Shown: piece after piece, positions 50,784 to 60,505 of the stretch
Layout of the letters: each line of letters begins with the position of its first letter
Position numbering within the stretch: the first letter of the stretch is position 1
DNA from: Paenibacillus luteus
GTDB taxonomy: Bacteria; Bacillota; Bacilli; Paenibacillales; Paenibacillaceae
Assembly: GCF_006542765.1 (NCBI RefSeq)
Contig: NZ_SKCD01000077.1
Coordinates: forward strand, 62,001-126,000
DNA length: 64,000 nt
Reading direction: 5' to 3'
Notes under the pieces: generated by a model
The model's input: the letters and a program-made list of their open reading frames with translations, nothing else
Told to the model about the DNA's origin: nothing
Database searches by the model: none
Program-made: the position numbers and the translations under genes

Positions 50784-52622
50784 TTATTTATTGTCGTCAA
50801 CAACTTCATAGTCGGCATCTACAACGTTGTCTTTTCCTTTAGCATTGCTATTGCCATTGCCTGCTTCCGGCTCAGCGCCTTCTGCTTGCGCTGCTTGCTC
50901 ATAAAGCTTAACGGAAAGCTGCTGTACGATTTCCGTCAACTCAGCTGCTGCTGCATTTATTTGCTCTAGATCGTCAGTTGCAAGTGCAGCTGTAACTTTT
51001 TCTTTCGCTGCGTTTGCTTTTTCGATTTCGCCTGCATCCACTTTATCGCCAAGATCTTTGATCGTTTTGTCAGCGGAGTAAACCAATTGGTCAGCGCTGT
51101 TTTTTGCTTCGACCAAATCACGACGCTTGCGGTCTTCTTCTGCGTTCAGCTCAGCGTCCTTCATCATTTGATTGATTTCATCTTCGCTCAAGCCGCTTGA
51201 AGAAGTGATTGTGATCTTTTGGCTCTTGCCTGTTCCTTTATCTAGCGCCGATACGTTAACGATACCGTTCGCATCGATATCGAAAGTAACTTCGATTTGC
51301 GGTACGCCGCGCGGTGCAAGAGGAATATCGTTTAATGTAAAGCGGCCAAGCGTTTTGTTGCCAGCTGCCATCGAGCGCTCGCCTTGCAGAACGTGAATTT
51401 CAACGCCCGGCTGGTTGTCCGCGTAAGTGGAATACACTTGGGACTTGCTCGTAGGAATCGTTGTGTTGCGGTCGATCATTTTCGTAAACACGCCGCCAGC
51501 TGTTTCAATACCAAGCGACAATGGCGTAACGTCAAGAAGAACTACGTCTTTCACGTCGCCAGTCAATACACCTGCTTGAACGGCTGCGCCAAGTGCAACA
51601 ACCTCATCTGGGTTAACGCCTTTATGTGGATCTTTGCCGATCAATTTTTTAACAGCTTCTTGTACGGCTGGAATACGAGTCGATCCGCCAACAAGAACAA
51701 CTTTATCAATATCGTTAGCTGACATGCCTGCATCGCTAAGCGCTTGACGAGTAGGTCCAAGCGTACGCTCAACAAGCGCAGCAGCTAGCTCTTCGAATTT
51801 AGCACGGGTTAGGCTAAGCTCCAAATGCTGAGGAACGCCGTCAACCATCGTAATAAACGGAAGCGAAATCGCCGATGTTAGTGTACCGGAAAGCTCTTTT
51901 TTCGCTTTCTCCGCTGCATCTTTCAGACGTTGAACTGCTGCTTTGTCTTTGGAGAGATCAATGCCTTGATCCTTCTTGAATTCCGCAACAAGGTGATCGA
52001 TAACCACTTGGTCGAAGTCATCGCCGCCCAATTTGTTGTCGCCGCTTGTTGCTTTAACTTCGAAGAAACCATCACCAAGCTCAAGAATGGAAACGTCGAA
52101 CGTACCGCCGCCAAGGTCATATACAAGAATCGTTTGGTCTTCTGTTTTCTCAAGGCCGTAAGCAAGAGCAGCAGCTGTTGGCTCGTTGACAATACGAAGC
52201 ACTTCTAGACCAGCGATTTTGCCTGCATCCTTCGTTGCTTGACGCTGACTGTCATTGAAATAAGCGGGAACCGTAATAACTGCTTGTGTTACCGTTTGAC
52301 CTAAGTAAGCTTCCGCATCGGATTTCAATTTTTGCAAAATGATTGCAGAAATTTCTTGCGGTGTATAATCTTTATCGTCGATTTTTTCTTTGTGGTTCGT
52401 ACCAATATGGCGCTTGATTGAGCTGATTGTACGGTCAGGATTCGTGATGGCTTGACGTTTTGCCGTTTCGCCGACTACACGCTCTCCGTCTTTTTTGAAA
52501 CCTACTACGGATGGAGTTGTGCGGTTGCCTTCCGGGTTAGGGATAACGACTGCTTCTCCACCCTCCATTACTGCAACGCAAGAGTTCGTTGTACCAAGGT
52601 CAATACCGATTACTTTACTCAT
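50784..52622 (-). CDS. dnaK: Chaperone DnaK (Hsp70)
   Basis: The 612-residue Hsp70. The ATPase domain holds IGIDLGTTNSCVAVMEGG (5-22), AYFNDSQRQATKDAG, VYDLGGGTFDVSILE and VLVGGSTRIPAVQ. The peptide-binding domain includes LDVTPLSLGIETAGG and the lid ends in the acidic tail DNVVDADYEVVDDNK. The 24-residue ATPase insert of Gram-negative DnaK is absent, as usual for Bacillota. The ATG follows GGAGG. Confidence 0.98.
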   Translation of the reverse strand: MSKVIGIDLGTTNSCVAVMEGGEAVVIPNPEGNRTTPSVVGFKKDGERVVGETAKRQAITNPDRTISSIKRHIGTNHKEKIDDKDYTPQEISAIILQKLKSDAEAYLGQTVTQAVITVPAYFNDSQRQATKDAGKIAGLEVLRIVNEPTAAALAYGLEKTEDQTILVYDLGGGTFDVSILELGDGFFEVKATSGDNKLGGDDFDQVVIDHLVAEFKKDQGIDLSKDKAAVQRLKDAAEKAKKELSGTLTSAISLPFITMVDGVPQHLELSLTRAKFEELAAALVERTLGPTRQALSDAGMSANDIDKVVLVGGSTRIPAVQEAVKKLIGKDPHKGVNPDEVVALGAAVQAGVLTGDVKDVVLLDVTPLSLGIETAGGVFTKMIDRNTTIPTSKSQVYSTYADNQPGVEIHVLQGERSMAAGNKTLGRFTLNDIPLAPRGVPQIEVTFDIDANGIVNVSALDKGTGKSQKITITSSSGLSEDEINQMMKDAELNAEEDRKRRDLVEAKNSADQLVYSADKTIKDLGDKVDAGEIEKANAAKEKVTAALATDDLEQINAAAAELTEIVQQLSVKLYEQAAQAEGAEPEAGNGNSNAKGKDNVVDADYEVVDDNK

Positions 52623-52706
52623 AGCTATTGTTCCTCCTACATTCTATTGTATTTTAAAGCTAAGCTAGCTTTCATTATCTTATTTATGGAATGAAGTCAT
52701 TAAGGC

Positions 52707-53267
52707 TTAGCTGCTAACTTTAACCATGGCAGGGCGCAATACCTTTTCTTTCAAAATATAGCCCTTCTGCACTTCCTCCACAATAATACCTTCCTCATGC
52801 TCGTCTGAATCAACCTGCATAATGGCTTGGTGAAAATCAGGGTTAAACGGCTCGCCAACAACGTTCATTGCTTTAAGGCCTTCTTGCTCCAGCGTTTGCT
52901 CTAATTGACGGAAGATCATGTCCACGCCCTTCGCGAGCGATTCAAAATCACCGTTGACCGATGCCGCAGCAACTGCGCGTTCGAAATTATCCACAACTGG
53001 CAGCAGTTGGCCGATCAATTTCATCGAAGCATATTGGCCAAGCTCTTCTTTCTCTTTCAGCGTACGGCGACGGAAATTATCAAAGTCCGCTTGTGTGCGC
53101 AGCAAGCGCTGCTGGCTTTCTTCAGCCTGCTTCACAAGCTCCACATAACGCGCATCTTCTTCGGAAACTTCACTTGCCGTCTCCTCATTACCTTGCTCTG
53201 ATTGCTCAGTCGATATAACTTCCTCAGCAGCCTCAGCCGCTTCATTATGTTGCTCCTTTGTACTCAT
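52707..53267 (-). CDS. grpE: Nucleotide exchange factor GrpE
   Basis: A 186-residue co-chaperone that releases ADP from DnaK. An acidic, disordered N-terminus (EEVISTEQSEQGNEETASE) leads to a coiled-coil (about 45-85), the DFDNFRRRTLKEKEE segment and the C-terminal beta domain with GEPFNPDFHQAIMQV and VQKGYILKEKVLRPAMVKV. The ATG follows AAGGAGGTGAT. A hairpin abuts this site on its 5' side. Confidence 0.96.
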   Translation of the reverse strand: MSTKEQHNEAAEAAEEVISTEQSEQGNEETASEVSEEDARYVELVKQAEESQQRLLRTQADFDNFRRRTLKEKEELGQYASMKLIGQLLPVVDNFERAVAAASVNGDFESLAKGVDMIFRQLEQTLEQEGLKAMNVVGEPFNPDFHQAIMQVDSDEHEEGIIVEEVQKGYILKEKVLRPAMVKVSS

Positions 53268-53283
53268 GCAATCACCTCCTTAA

Positions 53284-53302
53284 AAGTTTACGAAGCAAAC
53301 TT
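53284..53302 (-). repeat. Hairpin abutting the grpE Shine-Dalgarno
   Basis: On the minus strand AAGTTTGCTTCGTAAACTT, arms AAGTTT and AAACTT with a CUUCG loop. Directly downstream comes TTAAGGAGGTGATTGC and the grpE ATG. It is a single, sequence-variant copy of the hairpin that is tandemly repeated before yqfC. Confidence 0.75.
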
Positions 53303-53324
53303 GGCATCCGCAGCAGCTGCAGGA

Positions 53325-54350
53325 TTATTTATACCAGCGGCCCAGAAGGACCGCCATATCCTTGGATATAAGATCCAGCAGACTAATCACTTTGCCGTAT
53401 TCCATTCGCGTTGGTCCTAGAATGCCGATCGTTCCCAGCGATTGACCGTCAATAGCATAGGTTGCCGTGATTAGACTGCAATCGCTAATTGCCTTATGGT
53501 CATTTTCTGTACCGATACGTACTTGTATACCTGACGGAAGGCCGGAAAACATTTTCATGATGGCTGGTGTCTCATCAAGTAAGTCCAAAATCGTTTTTAC
53601 CTTGTCTACATCCTTGAACTCCGGTTGTGTCAGCATGTTGGTCGTGCCCCCGAGGAAGATCCTGTGCTCATCTTCATTCTGCAGTGCGTGATCCAGAACT
53701 TGCAGCAGCTGCTCGTAATGGTCTACATGCCGTTCAAGCTCTTGCCCGACTTCTGTGTAAAGCTTTGATCTGAGCCGAATCAGCGGAACGCCCACGAGCC
53801 TCGTATTCAAAATATTAACGACCTTCTCCATATCCTCCATCTTGAGGCCTTCCGGAATGGATATCGTTCTATTTTCAACATGACCCGTGTTTGTAACAAT
53901 GATGGCAACCGCCGATGTTTGATCAAGCGGCACAAGGCCAAAATGCTTAAGCGACGTGCTGAACATCTCAGGTCCAAGCAAAATGGATGTATAATTGGTT
54001 AAATTGGACAAAATCATCGCAGTTTGCTGAATGACCTGTTCCATTTGGTTCATTTTGTCCGTAACGAACGAGCGGACCATGCCAATATCATTCTCATCCA
54101 CTTCATTAAGCTTCACTAAATGGTCCACATAATAACGGTAACCTTTCGTGGATGGGACACGCCCTGCTGACGTATGCGGCTGTTCCAGGAAGCCAAGCTC
54201 CTCAAGATCCGCCATTTCATTGCGAATGGTGGCTGGACTAAAGCCAACGTCGCCGCGCTTCGAAATACTGCGTGAGCCGACTGGTTCAGCCGAGCGAATA
54301 TAATCATCCACTATTGCATGCAAAATCATCCGTTGTCGTTCCGTCAGCAT
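53325..54350 (-). CDS. hrcA: Heat-inducible transcription repressor HrcA
   Basis: A 341-residue repressor of class I heat-shock genes. The N-terminal winged helix has LTERQRMILHAIVDDYIRSAEPVGSR and FSPATIRNEMADLEELGFL. The start at 54348-54350 follows GGGGG and matches the family N-terminus; the frame is open 20 codons further up, across the CIRCE region. The first gene of the operon, it is autoregulated through the CIRCE element. Confidence 0.96.
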   Translation of the reverse strand: MLTERQRMILHAIVDDYIRSAEPVGSRSISKRGDVGFSPATIRNEMADLEELGFLEQPHTSAGRVPSTKGYRYYVDHLVKLNEVDENDIGMVRSFVTDKMNQMEQVIQQTAMILSNLTNYTSILLGPEMFSTSLKHFGLVPLDQTSAVAIIVTNTGHVENRTISIPEGLKMEDMEKVVNILNTRLVGVPLIRLRSKLYTEVGQELERHVDHYEQLLQVLDHALQNEDEHRIFLGGTTNMLTQPEFKDVDKVKTILDLLDETPAIMKMFSGLPSGIQVRIGTENDHKAISDCSLITATYAIDGQSLGTIGILGPTRMEYGKVISLLDLISKDMAVLLGRWYK

Positions 54351-54399
54351 TCGAATACCCCCTACGATATTGTTCATTCCATTATTTTGTTTCCCGTCG

Positions 54400-54426
54400 T
54401 TAGCACTCAATACTATCGAGTGCTAA
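54400..54426. promoter_or_regulatory. CIRCE operator
   Basis: TTAGCACTC (54400-54408), nine bases, GAGTGCTAA (54418-54426): an exact match to the CIRCE consensus bound by HrcA. It lies just downstream of the predicted transcription start of hrcA-grpE-dnaK-dnaJ. Confidence 0.97.
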
Positions 54427-54437
54427 TCATTACTACA

Positions 54438-54467
54438 AAAATACCAAACCAGCTTGTCGATTGTCAA
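54438..54467 (-). promoter_or_regulatory. hrcA operon promoter
   Basis: TTGACA (54462-54467), 18-nt spacer and TATTTT (54438-54443) on the minus strand, immediately upstream of CIRCE. Confidence 0.75.
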
Positions 54468-54518
54468 GTCGGTTCGGCAATTTTCGTGCGCCTATTATGC
54501 AAAAGGATCATGCAAGCC

Positions 54519-54794
54519 TTAAACTTTGTGGACTCTGCCTGCTTCATCGACTGCAAATTTCTCTTTTCTTACCCGATTGTCGCCTTGATACAGCTCGACT
54601 ACACGGTAAGGTGAAACAGAATCATCTATATTCACTTTCCAGCCGTTTGTGTTTAACAAAGCAAGTACTTCTTTAAACTCCATGGCTTTATAGCCATAGA
54701 ATCCGCTAAAGCCTGCCCATTTCTTAAGAAGCACGGTCGTTACATGCTTGAGCTTGTCTTCTACAGCAACCAATTGATCTTTTTTCTCGGTCAT
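54519..54794 (-). CDS. Small protein, unknown
   Basis: A 91-residue protein starting MTEKKDQLVAVEDKLKHVTTV, with a Gly/Tyr-rich turn (WAGFSGFYGYKAMEF) and a C-terminal half that alternates charged and hydrophobic residues (NIDDSVSPYRVVELYQGDN). No cysteine or membrane segment is present. An AGGAG stretch lies before the ATG. It lies immediately upstream of the hrcA promoter on the same strand. I do not recognise the family. Confidence 0.7.
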   Translation of the reverse strand: MTEKKDQLVAVEDKLKHVTTVLLKKWAGFSGFYGYKAMEFKEVLALLNTNGWKVNIDDSVSPYRVVELYQGDNRVRKEKFAVDEAGRVHKV

Positions 54795-54904
54795 TTTTTA
54801 TTTCTCCTCTATGTGACAATAAACATCTACCTAGACTATATACCAAATCGAGCCGTAATACTATCAAAGCAGCCGATTAAATGAGCAAATGTCCGTTACC
54901 AAGT

Positions 54905-54952
54905 AAAAAACCACTGTCCGGTTAGCTGCATAATGAGACTAAGGGAGAGTGG
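54905..54952 (-). terminator. Possible terminator after the GNAT gene
   Basis: On the minus strand CCACTCTCC and GGACAGTGG arms pair with one mismatch across a 24-nt loop, then six T residues (54905-54910). The large loop makes it weaker than others here. Confidence 0.5.
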
Positions 54953-54987
54953 CTTCTATTTTCTTAGGAATATAAATATTGCAAATG

Positions 54988-55458
54988 CTAATTCAGCATC
55001 TTGAGAACGGCAATTTCATCACAAGCAAGCTGCTTAGGACAATTGACGCAATCCTTCCACACCTTCTCAGGGAAAATTTCTTTGTCTACGACCTTAAAGC
55101 CATTTTTCTCAAAAAAGGATACCGCGTAAGTTAAAGCCATGATTTTCGGTATTTGCTGCTCTCTGGCCGCTTCGATTAAAGCGTCTACCAGCTTGCTTCC
55201 GATACCGACGCCTTTGTAACCCTCAGACATGCCAAGCGATCGTATCTCAACCAAATCCTGGCCTAATCTCGTCAGGGAGCCGCATCCGACTACCTCTTCC
55301 CCTATTTGCGCGACGACGAATGTATCTATCATATATTCGAGCGCTTCCCGAGTGCGAGGCAGCATAATGCCTTTCTCGGCATAACCTTTTATTAATTGGA
55401 ACAACGTTTCAATATCCTCTGACGTCGCTTTTCTGCATACGACCTGTACTGCCTGCAT
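54988..55458 (-). CDS. GNAT N-acetyltransferase (ArgA-like, COG1246 type)
   Basis: A 156-residue acetyltransferase. The acetyl-CoA loop reads GYKGVGIGSKLVDALI. The C-terminal FPEKVWKDCVNCPKQLACDE, with its three cysteines, is characteristic of the short N-acetylglutamate synthase-like group. A role in arginine biosynthesis is possible, but other amino-group acceptors cannot be excluded. The ATG at 55456-55458 follows GGAGG; the longer frame adds a non-conserved hydrophobic stretch. It lies downstream of hemW. Confidence 0.87.
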   Translation of the reverse strand: MQAVQVVCRKATSEDIETLFQLIKGYAEKGIMLPRTREALEYMIDTFVVAQIGEEVVGCGSLTRLGQDLVEIRSLGMSEGYKGVGIGSKLVDALIEAAREQQIPKIMALTYAVSFFEKNGFKVVDKEIFPEKVWKDCVNCPKQLACDEIAVLKMLN

Positions 55459-55541
55459 ATGTGCCTTCGCCTCCACCCGGTGCAAGTTCAAAATCAATAT
55501 GAATAAATATACAACACAATGCATTTTTTCTCAAGGGGATT

Positions 55542-56711
55542 TTATCCGGTATATCCGATAAAAGCACCAAAAACTTCATTACCCAAAAGCACGCCTTTAT
55601 CCGTCAACCGGTAGATCGTATCATCCACTGTTTGTTCGGCTTCCAGTAAGCCATCGTTCAGCAGCTTATCGATGACAGCACCAAACTTCCTCTCCAGTGT
55701 ATGGCCTGGAAACTGCTTGGAGAACCGGGACGCAGGCACGCCTTCGAGAAGACGCAGTCCGACCATCATCAAATCCTCCATCGCCTCATCCTCTGGCACC
55801 TCAAGCGTCTCCAAACGAGGGAGCTTCTGGGCAGATGCATCAATATATGGAGTAATCCCTTTTAAGTTGACATGGCGCATGCGGTTCAAGTAGCCATGGG
55901 CACCCGCTCCAAGGCCATAATAAGGCTCATTCCTCCAATAGGTGGAGTTATGCCGGCTCTCATAGCCCGGTTTTGCAAAATTACTGATTTCGTAATGTGC
56001 ATAGCCGCTACCCTTTAACATATCCATCAGCAGGATGAACATATTAAACTCCTCTTCCTCCGGAGGCAATGGCAGCTCATTGCGCTCATACAGCTTATGG
56101 AACAATGTATTTTCTTCTACTTTCAAACTGTAGATCGAATAATGGGGCAGCCCGAGCTCCATAGCGCGGTTTACACTGTCAGCGAGCAGCTCAACCGTCT
56201 GGCCTGGGAGGCCGAACATAAGGTCAATCGACAGATTTGTAAAACCAACCGCGCGTGCATTTTCGATGCTGCGGTAAACATCATCTACGCTGTGTATTCT
56301 GCCAATCCGCTCAAGAAGGCCATTATCAAAGGACTGGACCCCGAAGCTGATTCGGTTCACGCCGCCTGCCTTCATCGCGGACAACTTATCAATATCCGTT
56401 GTACCCGGATTTGCTTCCATCGTAAACTCCACATTCGGAGCCAAAGGGAAATAGGTGCGGACCGATTTCAAGAATCTCTCCATTTGCACAGGTGTAAGCA
56501 CCGTTGGGGTGCCCCCGCCAACAAATACAGTATCAATCTCCACAGGCGGCCATTGCTGGACCGTCCTCGCCATCTCCTGCTCCAAGGCATCCAAGTATTG
56601 ATCGACCGGTTGGCCTTTCAATACGTAGGAGGTGAAATCGCAATAGTGGCATTTATTCGTGCAGAAAGGGATGTGTATATATAAAGCACGCGGTGATTGC
56701 GTTATAGTCAT
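55542..56711 (-). CDS. hemW: Radical SAM heme chaperone HemW
   Basis: A 389-residue radical-SAM protein. The cluster motif is CTNKCHYC (Cys17, 21, 24), followed by FVGGGTPTVL, TMEANPG, RISFGVQSF and the HemW-typical CHYCDF in place of the CNFCSY-like motif of coproporphyrinogen dehydrogenase. HemW inserts heme into target proteins, unlike HemN. It follows lepA, as in B. subtilis. Confidence 0.95.
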   Translation of the reverse strand: MTITQSPRALYIHIPFCTNKCHYCDFTSYVLKGQPVDQYLDALEQEMARTVQQWPPVEIDTVFVGGGTPTVLTPVQMERFLKSVRTYFPLAPNVEFTMEANPGTTDIDKLSAMKAGGVNRISFGVQSFDNGLLERIGRIHSVDDVYRSIENARAVGFTNLSIDLMFGLPGQTVELLADSVNRAMELGLPHYSIYSLKVEENTLFHKLYERNELPLPPEEEEFNMFILLMDMLKGSGYAHYEISNFAKPGYESRHNSTYWRNEPYYGLGAGAHGYLNRMRHVNLKGITPYIDASAQKLPRLETLEVPEDEAMEDLMMVGLRLLEGVPASRFSKQFPGHTLERKFGAVIDKLLNDGLLEAEQTVDDTIYRLTDKGVLLGNEVFGAFIGYTG

Positions 56712-56812
56712 CGTTTAGCATTCTCCTTCAAGCGCAAACGCAAGAGCGGCGCAATCACGCTGCAGCTTTCGTTCCGCATTGAAATATAAGTCGTTATAAA
56801 AAAGAAAATGGA

Positions 56813-56843
56813 ATAGAAAAGAGGGAGAGCTGCGCCCTCCCTC
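56813..56843 (-). terminator. lepA terminator
   Basis: GAGGGAG pairs with CTCCCTC around a 9-nt loop, with T-rich sequence following on the minus strand (TTTTCTATTCC). It starts 13 nt after the lepA stop. Confidence 0.8.
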
Positions 56844-56856
56844 ATCCTCGTACGTT

Positions 56857-58674
56857 TTAATCCTCGCCGATTTTGAGCACCGCCATGAACGCTTCCTGCG
56901 GCACCTCTACACTTCCTACTTGCTTCATCCGTTTCTTGCCTTCCTTCTGCTTCTCAAGCAGCTTCCGCTTCCGGCTGATGTCACCGCCGTAGCACTTGGC
57001 AAGAACGTTCTTGCGCATCGCTTTAACTGTCTCGCGCGAGATAACCTTGTTGCCAATGGACGCCTGAATCGGCACCTCGAACATTTGACGAGGTATCAGC
57101 TCTTTCAGCTTCTCGCAAATGACCTTGCCGCGCTGGTAAGCACGGTCACGGTGAACGATCACAGACAAGGCATCAACTTGTTCATTGTTCAGCATAATGT
57201 CCATTTTGACCAAATTGGATTTGCGGTAGCCGCTAATCTCGTAGTCAAATGAAGCATAACCCTTCGTGCTTGATTTCAACTGATCGAAGAAATCATAAAC
57301 GATTTCAGAAAGCGGCAAATGATAAGTAAGCGTAACACGATTCGTATCCAAGTATTCCATATTGACGAATTCACCGCGTTTATTCTGACAAAGCTCCATT
57401 ATCGCGCCTACATAATCATTAGGTACAATAATAGCGGCTTTAACAAATGGCTCCTCTACAAAATCAAGCTTGCCAGCTTCCGGATAGTTGGATGGATTGT
57501 CAATCTCCATCGTATCGCCGTTAGTTAGCGTAATTTTGTAGACTACGCTTGGCGCAGTTGTAATGAGTGGAATGTTGAACTCACGTTCAATCCGTTCTTG
57601 AATGATTTCCATGTGCAGCAGGCCAAGGAATCCGCAGCGGTAGCCAAAGCCAAGCGCTGTAGACGATTCTGGCTCGTATCGAAGCGAAGCATCGTTAAGC
57701 TCCAGCTTCTCAAGCGCATCCCGCAAATCGTTGTAGTCCTGTGTCTCGATTGGATATAGTCCGCAGAACACCATCGGATTGATCTGGCGATAACCTGGCA
57801 AGCGCTCTGGCGCAGGGCGCTTCGCTTCTGTAACGGTATCGCCGACGCGTGTATCCTTTACGTTCTTAATACCCGCAACGACGAAACCAACATCGCCAAC
57901 CGCAAGCTCCTTCACGATCGACATGCGCGGCATGAAGGCGCCTACCTCGATGACCTCAAATTCAGCTCCGGTTGCCATAAAACGAATTTTCGAGCCCGCC
58001 TTGATGCTTCCGTCCATAACCCGAACATATACGATAACGCCTTTGTAAGGATCGTAATGCGAATCAAAAATAAGCGCCTTAAGCGGCTGATCAGGATCGC
58101 CTTCAGGCGCAGGCATCTTGGAAACTACTTGCTCCAGTATTTCTTTGATGCCGATTCCGGCTTTTGCGGAAGCAAGCACCGCATCGGAGGCATCGAGTCC
58201 AATCACATCCTCGATTTCCTGCTTCACCCGTTCAGGCTCAGCGCTTGGCAAATCGATTTTATTGATGACAGGTACGATTTCTAGGTTGTTATCCAGTGCC
58301 AAATAGACATTAGCAAGCGTCTGGGCTTCAATCCCTTGCGCGGCATCTACGACGAGCAAGGCGCCTTCACAAGCCGCCAAACTGCGTGATACCTCGTATG
58401 TAAAGTCGACGTGCCCTGGCGTATCGATCAGGTTGAGGATATATTCAATCCCGTCATCTGCCGTGTACGCTAAACGAACGGCTTGCAGCTTAATGGTAAT
58501 GCCGCGTTCACGCTCCAAATCCATTTGGTCAAGAACTTGCTCCTGCATCTCTCGAGAGGACAAGGCGCCGGTAAATTCCAGTATCCGGTCAGCAAGCGTA
58601 GATTTACCGTGGTCTATATGCGCGATAATGGAAAAATTCCTAATTCTCTTTTGTCGGTCACGTACGTCAGTCAT
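56857..58674 (-). CDS. lepA: Elongation factor 4 (LepA)
   Basis: A 605-residue ribosome-associated GTPase that back-translocates or aids ribosome assembly. G1 is AHIDHGKSTL near residue 20, G2 in RERGITIK, G3 DTPGHVDF, G4 NKIDLPSA. The LepA C-terminal signature is AKCYGGDISRKRKLLEKQK. I chose the ATG at 58672-58674 with GGGGGTTAGGC before it; the frame has another ATG 15 nt up. Confidence 0.97.
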   Translation of the reverse strand: MTDVRDRQKRIRNFSIIAHIDHGKSTLADRILEFTGALSSREMQEQVLDQMDLERERGITIKLQAVRLAYTADDGIEYILNLIDTPGHVDFTYEVSRSLAACEGALLVVDAAQGIEAQTLANVYLALDNNLEIVPVINKIDLPSAEPERVKQEIEDVIGLDASDAVLASAKAGIGIKEILEQVVSKMPAPEGDPDQPLKALIFDSHYDPYKGVIVYVRVMDGSIKAGSKIRFMATGAEFEVIEVGAFMPRMSIVKELAVGDVGFVVAGIKNVKDTRVGDTVTEAKRPAPERLPGYRQINPMVFCGLYPIETQDYNDLRDALEKLELNDASLRYEPESSTALGFGYRCGFLGLLHMEIIQERIEREFNIPLITTAPSVVYKITLTNGDTMEIDNPSNYPEAGKLDFVEEPFVKAAIIVPNDYVGAIMELCQNKRGEFVNMEYLDTNRVTLTYHLPLSEIVYDFFDQLKSSTKGYASFDYEISGYRKSNLVKMDIMLNNEQVDALSVIVHRDRAYQRGKVICEKLKELIPRQMFEVPIQASIGNKVISRETVKAMRKNVLAKCYGGDISRKRKLLEKQKEGKKRMKQVGSVEVPQEAFMAVLKIGED

Positions 58675-58754
58675 GCCTAACCCCCACAATTTCCAATAAT
58701 GCTATTCATTCCTCCTATTATATCAGTTAAGGGGAAGACCAGCAATGTTCATTA

Positions 58755-59195
58755 TCACTTCGTTAAACCATCAAAGATGGAAACCACCATTCGTATGCCC
58801 TCGCTTGACATATTTTGGAGCAGACCGGACGTTGAATCCGCAATCTTGTTCACAGCCGGCTGTTTGTTTTCAATAGGAACGCCCGGCAGCCGGTCATTGA
58901 CGAGAGGCAGCTCATTGTCCGTCTCTAAAGGATAAGCTTCCTCCCCAGCAAGCGTTAGTCTCTTAAGCTCCGCCAGCTCCTGCTCGAGCTTTGCTATTTT
59001 CTGCTGCTGCTCGCTCATTCGCTCATCTACTGGGTCTGTGGTTTCCTCTGGCAAAATATTTTCCGTATATTCGCTGCTGCCATCCATGGGACCATAAATC
59101 CGTTCAATGCCGGAGGTCGACATATCAATGCCATACATGATGATAACAGCCATCGCTCCGCCTAGAACCGTCCACTTTAACGCGTTTCGTTTCAT
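58755..59195 (-). CDS. YqxA-like (DUF3679) membrane protein
   Basis: A 146-residue protein with one N-terminal membrane helix (LKWTVLGGAMAVIIMYGIDMS), then SGIERIYGP and a coiled-coil region (MSEQQQKIAKLEQELAELKRL). It holds the place of yqxA between spoIIP and lepA. The N-terminal pattern (one helix, then SGIERxYG) fits DUF3679, though this version is longer than YqxA. The ATG at 59193-59195 follows AAGGA. Function unknown, probably tied to sporulation by context. Confidence 0.75.
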   Translation of the reverse strand: MKRNALKWTVLGGAMAVIIMYGIDMSTSGIERIYGPMDGSSEYTENILPEETTDPVDERMSEQQQKIAKLEQELAELKRLTLAGEEAYPLETDNELPLVNDRLPGVPIENKQPAVNKIADSTSGLLQNMSSEGIRMVVSIFDGLTK

Positions 59196-59236
59196 ATATC
59201 CTTCGTTCCTTTCTATCCCCAAAATATGATGGTCTC

Positions 59237-60505
59237 TTAGCTCGCTTTGCCTTTGTCCGCTGACACCTTTTCGTCTGCCCAGTAAATGCTTGAGATGACT
59301 TCTGCCAAAGCATCGGCAGTCCTGTAGGATTCCTCCAGTGTATTGTCTACGCCACCTACCTCGATTAGTACACTGTCCGAGGCAAGTGACTGATTATATT
59401 CCGCATTTCCCGATGCGGCTGTCTTACCCCAGATGCCGCGCGAAATGCCAGGGTATTTTTTTTCAAGCGCTTCATGAATTTTTGTAGCAAAGGCTTCGTT
59501 TTTCTCCCAATTCGGGTTCTTGTGGCCGATGATGAAATAAACCTGAGCGTAGCTTTTGCCGTCAATATCGATCGTTGTATACTTTCGTTTTTGCGAATCG
59601 CGATGAAGATCAAAGAAAAATTTTAAATCCTTGCTGCTGGCGATCGCTTCCTTCACCGTTTTCATGGAGTATTTATAAGATAATTCCCACCTGTATTTGG
59701 GGATTGCCGTCGGATAATCCGTATTGGAATGCTGTGCTCCTACGCCGTTCTCTTCTAGCTTCTGGGCAAGCCGCTTACCTACAAGCGTGATGTTTTTCGT
59801 TTTAGAATTTGGATCCTTCGATTGATCCGCAAGCTCAGGATACCAGGATTCGCGATTATGAGAGTGATAGATAAAGACAGCCTTTAAGCCTCCTGTCGTC
59901 GGTTTCAAGGGCTCCCCTATGCCACCGTCCTCGCCTCCTGTACTGCCGGTGTCATCCGGTTCATCCGTAGCTGCCGGTGGCTGATCAGGTTCATTTCCAT
60001 GATTACCGGAAATATCGGTTCCAGCTCCTTCATGCAGACCGCCTATCGGATCATAAGTGATTGGTGCGTTATCCTCGGGTCCTACAGCTGTATCCGTGCC
60101 AACTCCCTTGCGTATTAGAAAGGCATCATTTACGCTCATGCCTGGCAATTCACCGGCAAGCAAGCTCTTAGGATCGCCTGGATTAATATCGGTCAGCGCA
60201 CGCATCAGCAGCGAACTGATTTGCTTGGCTGTGAAAGGCTCCTCCGTCTGACTGCTTTGAAACGCTGGCATCTCCATCTCTAGCATATCCCCAAAAAACC
60301 CGCTGGATACTGCGGCAGCGAATCCTTTCATTGAATTAACCGGAGAGGCTGTCGTCTGCTGATGTGCCATTCCCGCCACACCCAGCAATACAAAAAATAT
60401 CATGGAACAAAAAGAGAGCAGCGCGAATGTTCGCCCCGTCACCAGAAATTTCCTCATACGTTTGCTCTCTCTTCCGATATCGAGCAGCATGACTCTTCGT
60501 TTCAT
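59237..60505 (-). CDS. spoIIP: Stage II sporulation protein SpoIIP
   Basis: A 422-residue mother-cell peptidoglycan amidase and endopeptidase that drives engulfment together with SpoIID and SpoIIM. One N-terminal membrane helix (about 25-48) is followed by a variable Asp/Gly-rich linker and the catalytic domain: VFIYHSHNRESWYPE, VGKRLAQKLEENGVG, FFFDLHRDS, QVYFIIGHKNPNW and SVLIEVGGVDNTLEES, with zinc-ligand His and Glu. The ATG follows GGGAGG. It lies between gpr and the YqxA-like gene. Confidence 0.96.
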   Translation of the reverse strand: MKRRVMLLDIGRESKRMRKFLVTGRTFALLSFCSMIFFVLLGVAGMAHQQTTASPVNSMKGFAAAVSSGFFGDMLEMEMPAFQSSQTEEPFTAKQISSLLMRALTDINPGDPKSLLAGELPGMSVNDAFLIRKGVGTDTAVGPEDNAPITYDPIGGLHEGAGTDISGNHGNEPDQPPAATDEPDDTGSTGGEDGGIGEPLKPTTGGLKAVFIYHSHNRESWYPELADQSKDPNSKTKNITLVGKRLAQKLEENGVGAQHSNTDYPTAIPKYRWELSYKYSMKTVKEAIASSKDLKFFFDLHRDSQKRKYTTIDIDGKSYAQVYFIIGHKNPNWEKNEAFATKIHEALEKKYPGISRGIWGKTAASGNAEYNQSLASDSVLIEVGGVDNTLEESYRTADALAEVISSIYWADEKVSADKGKAS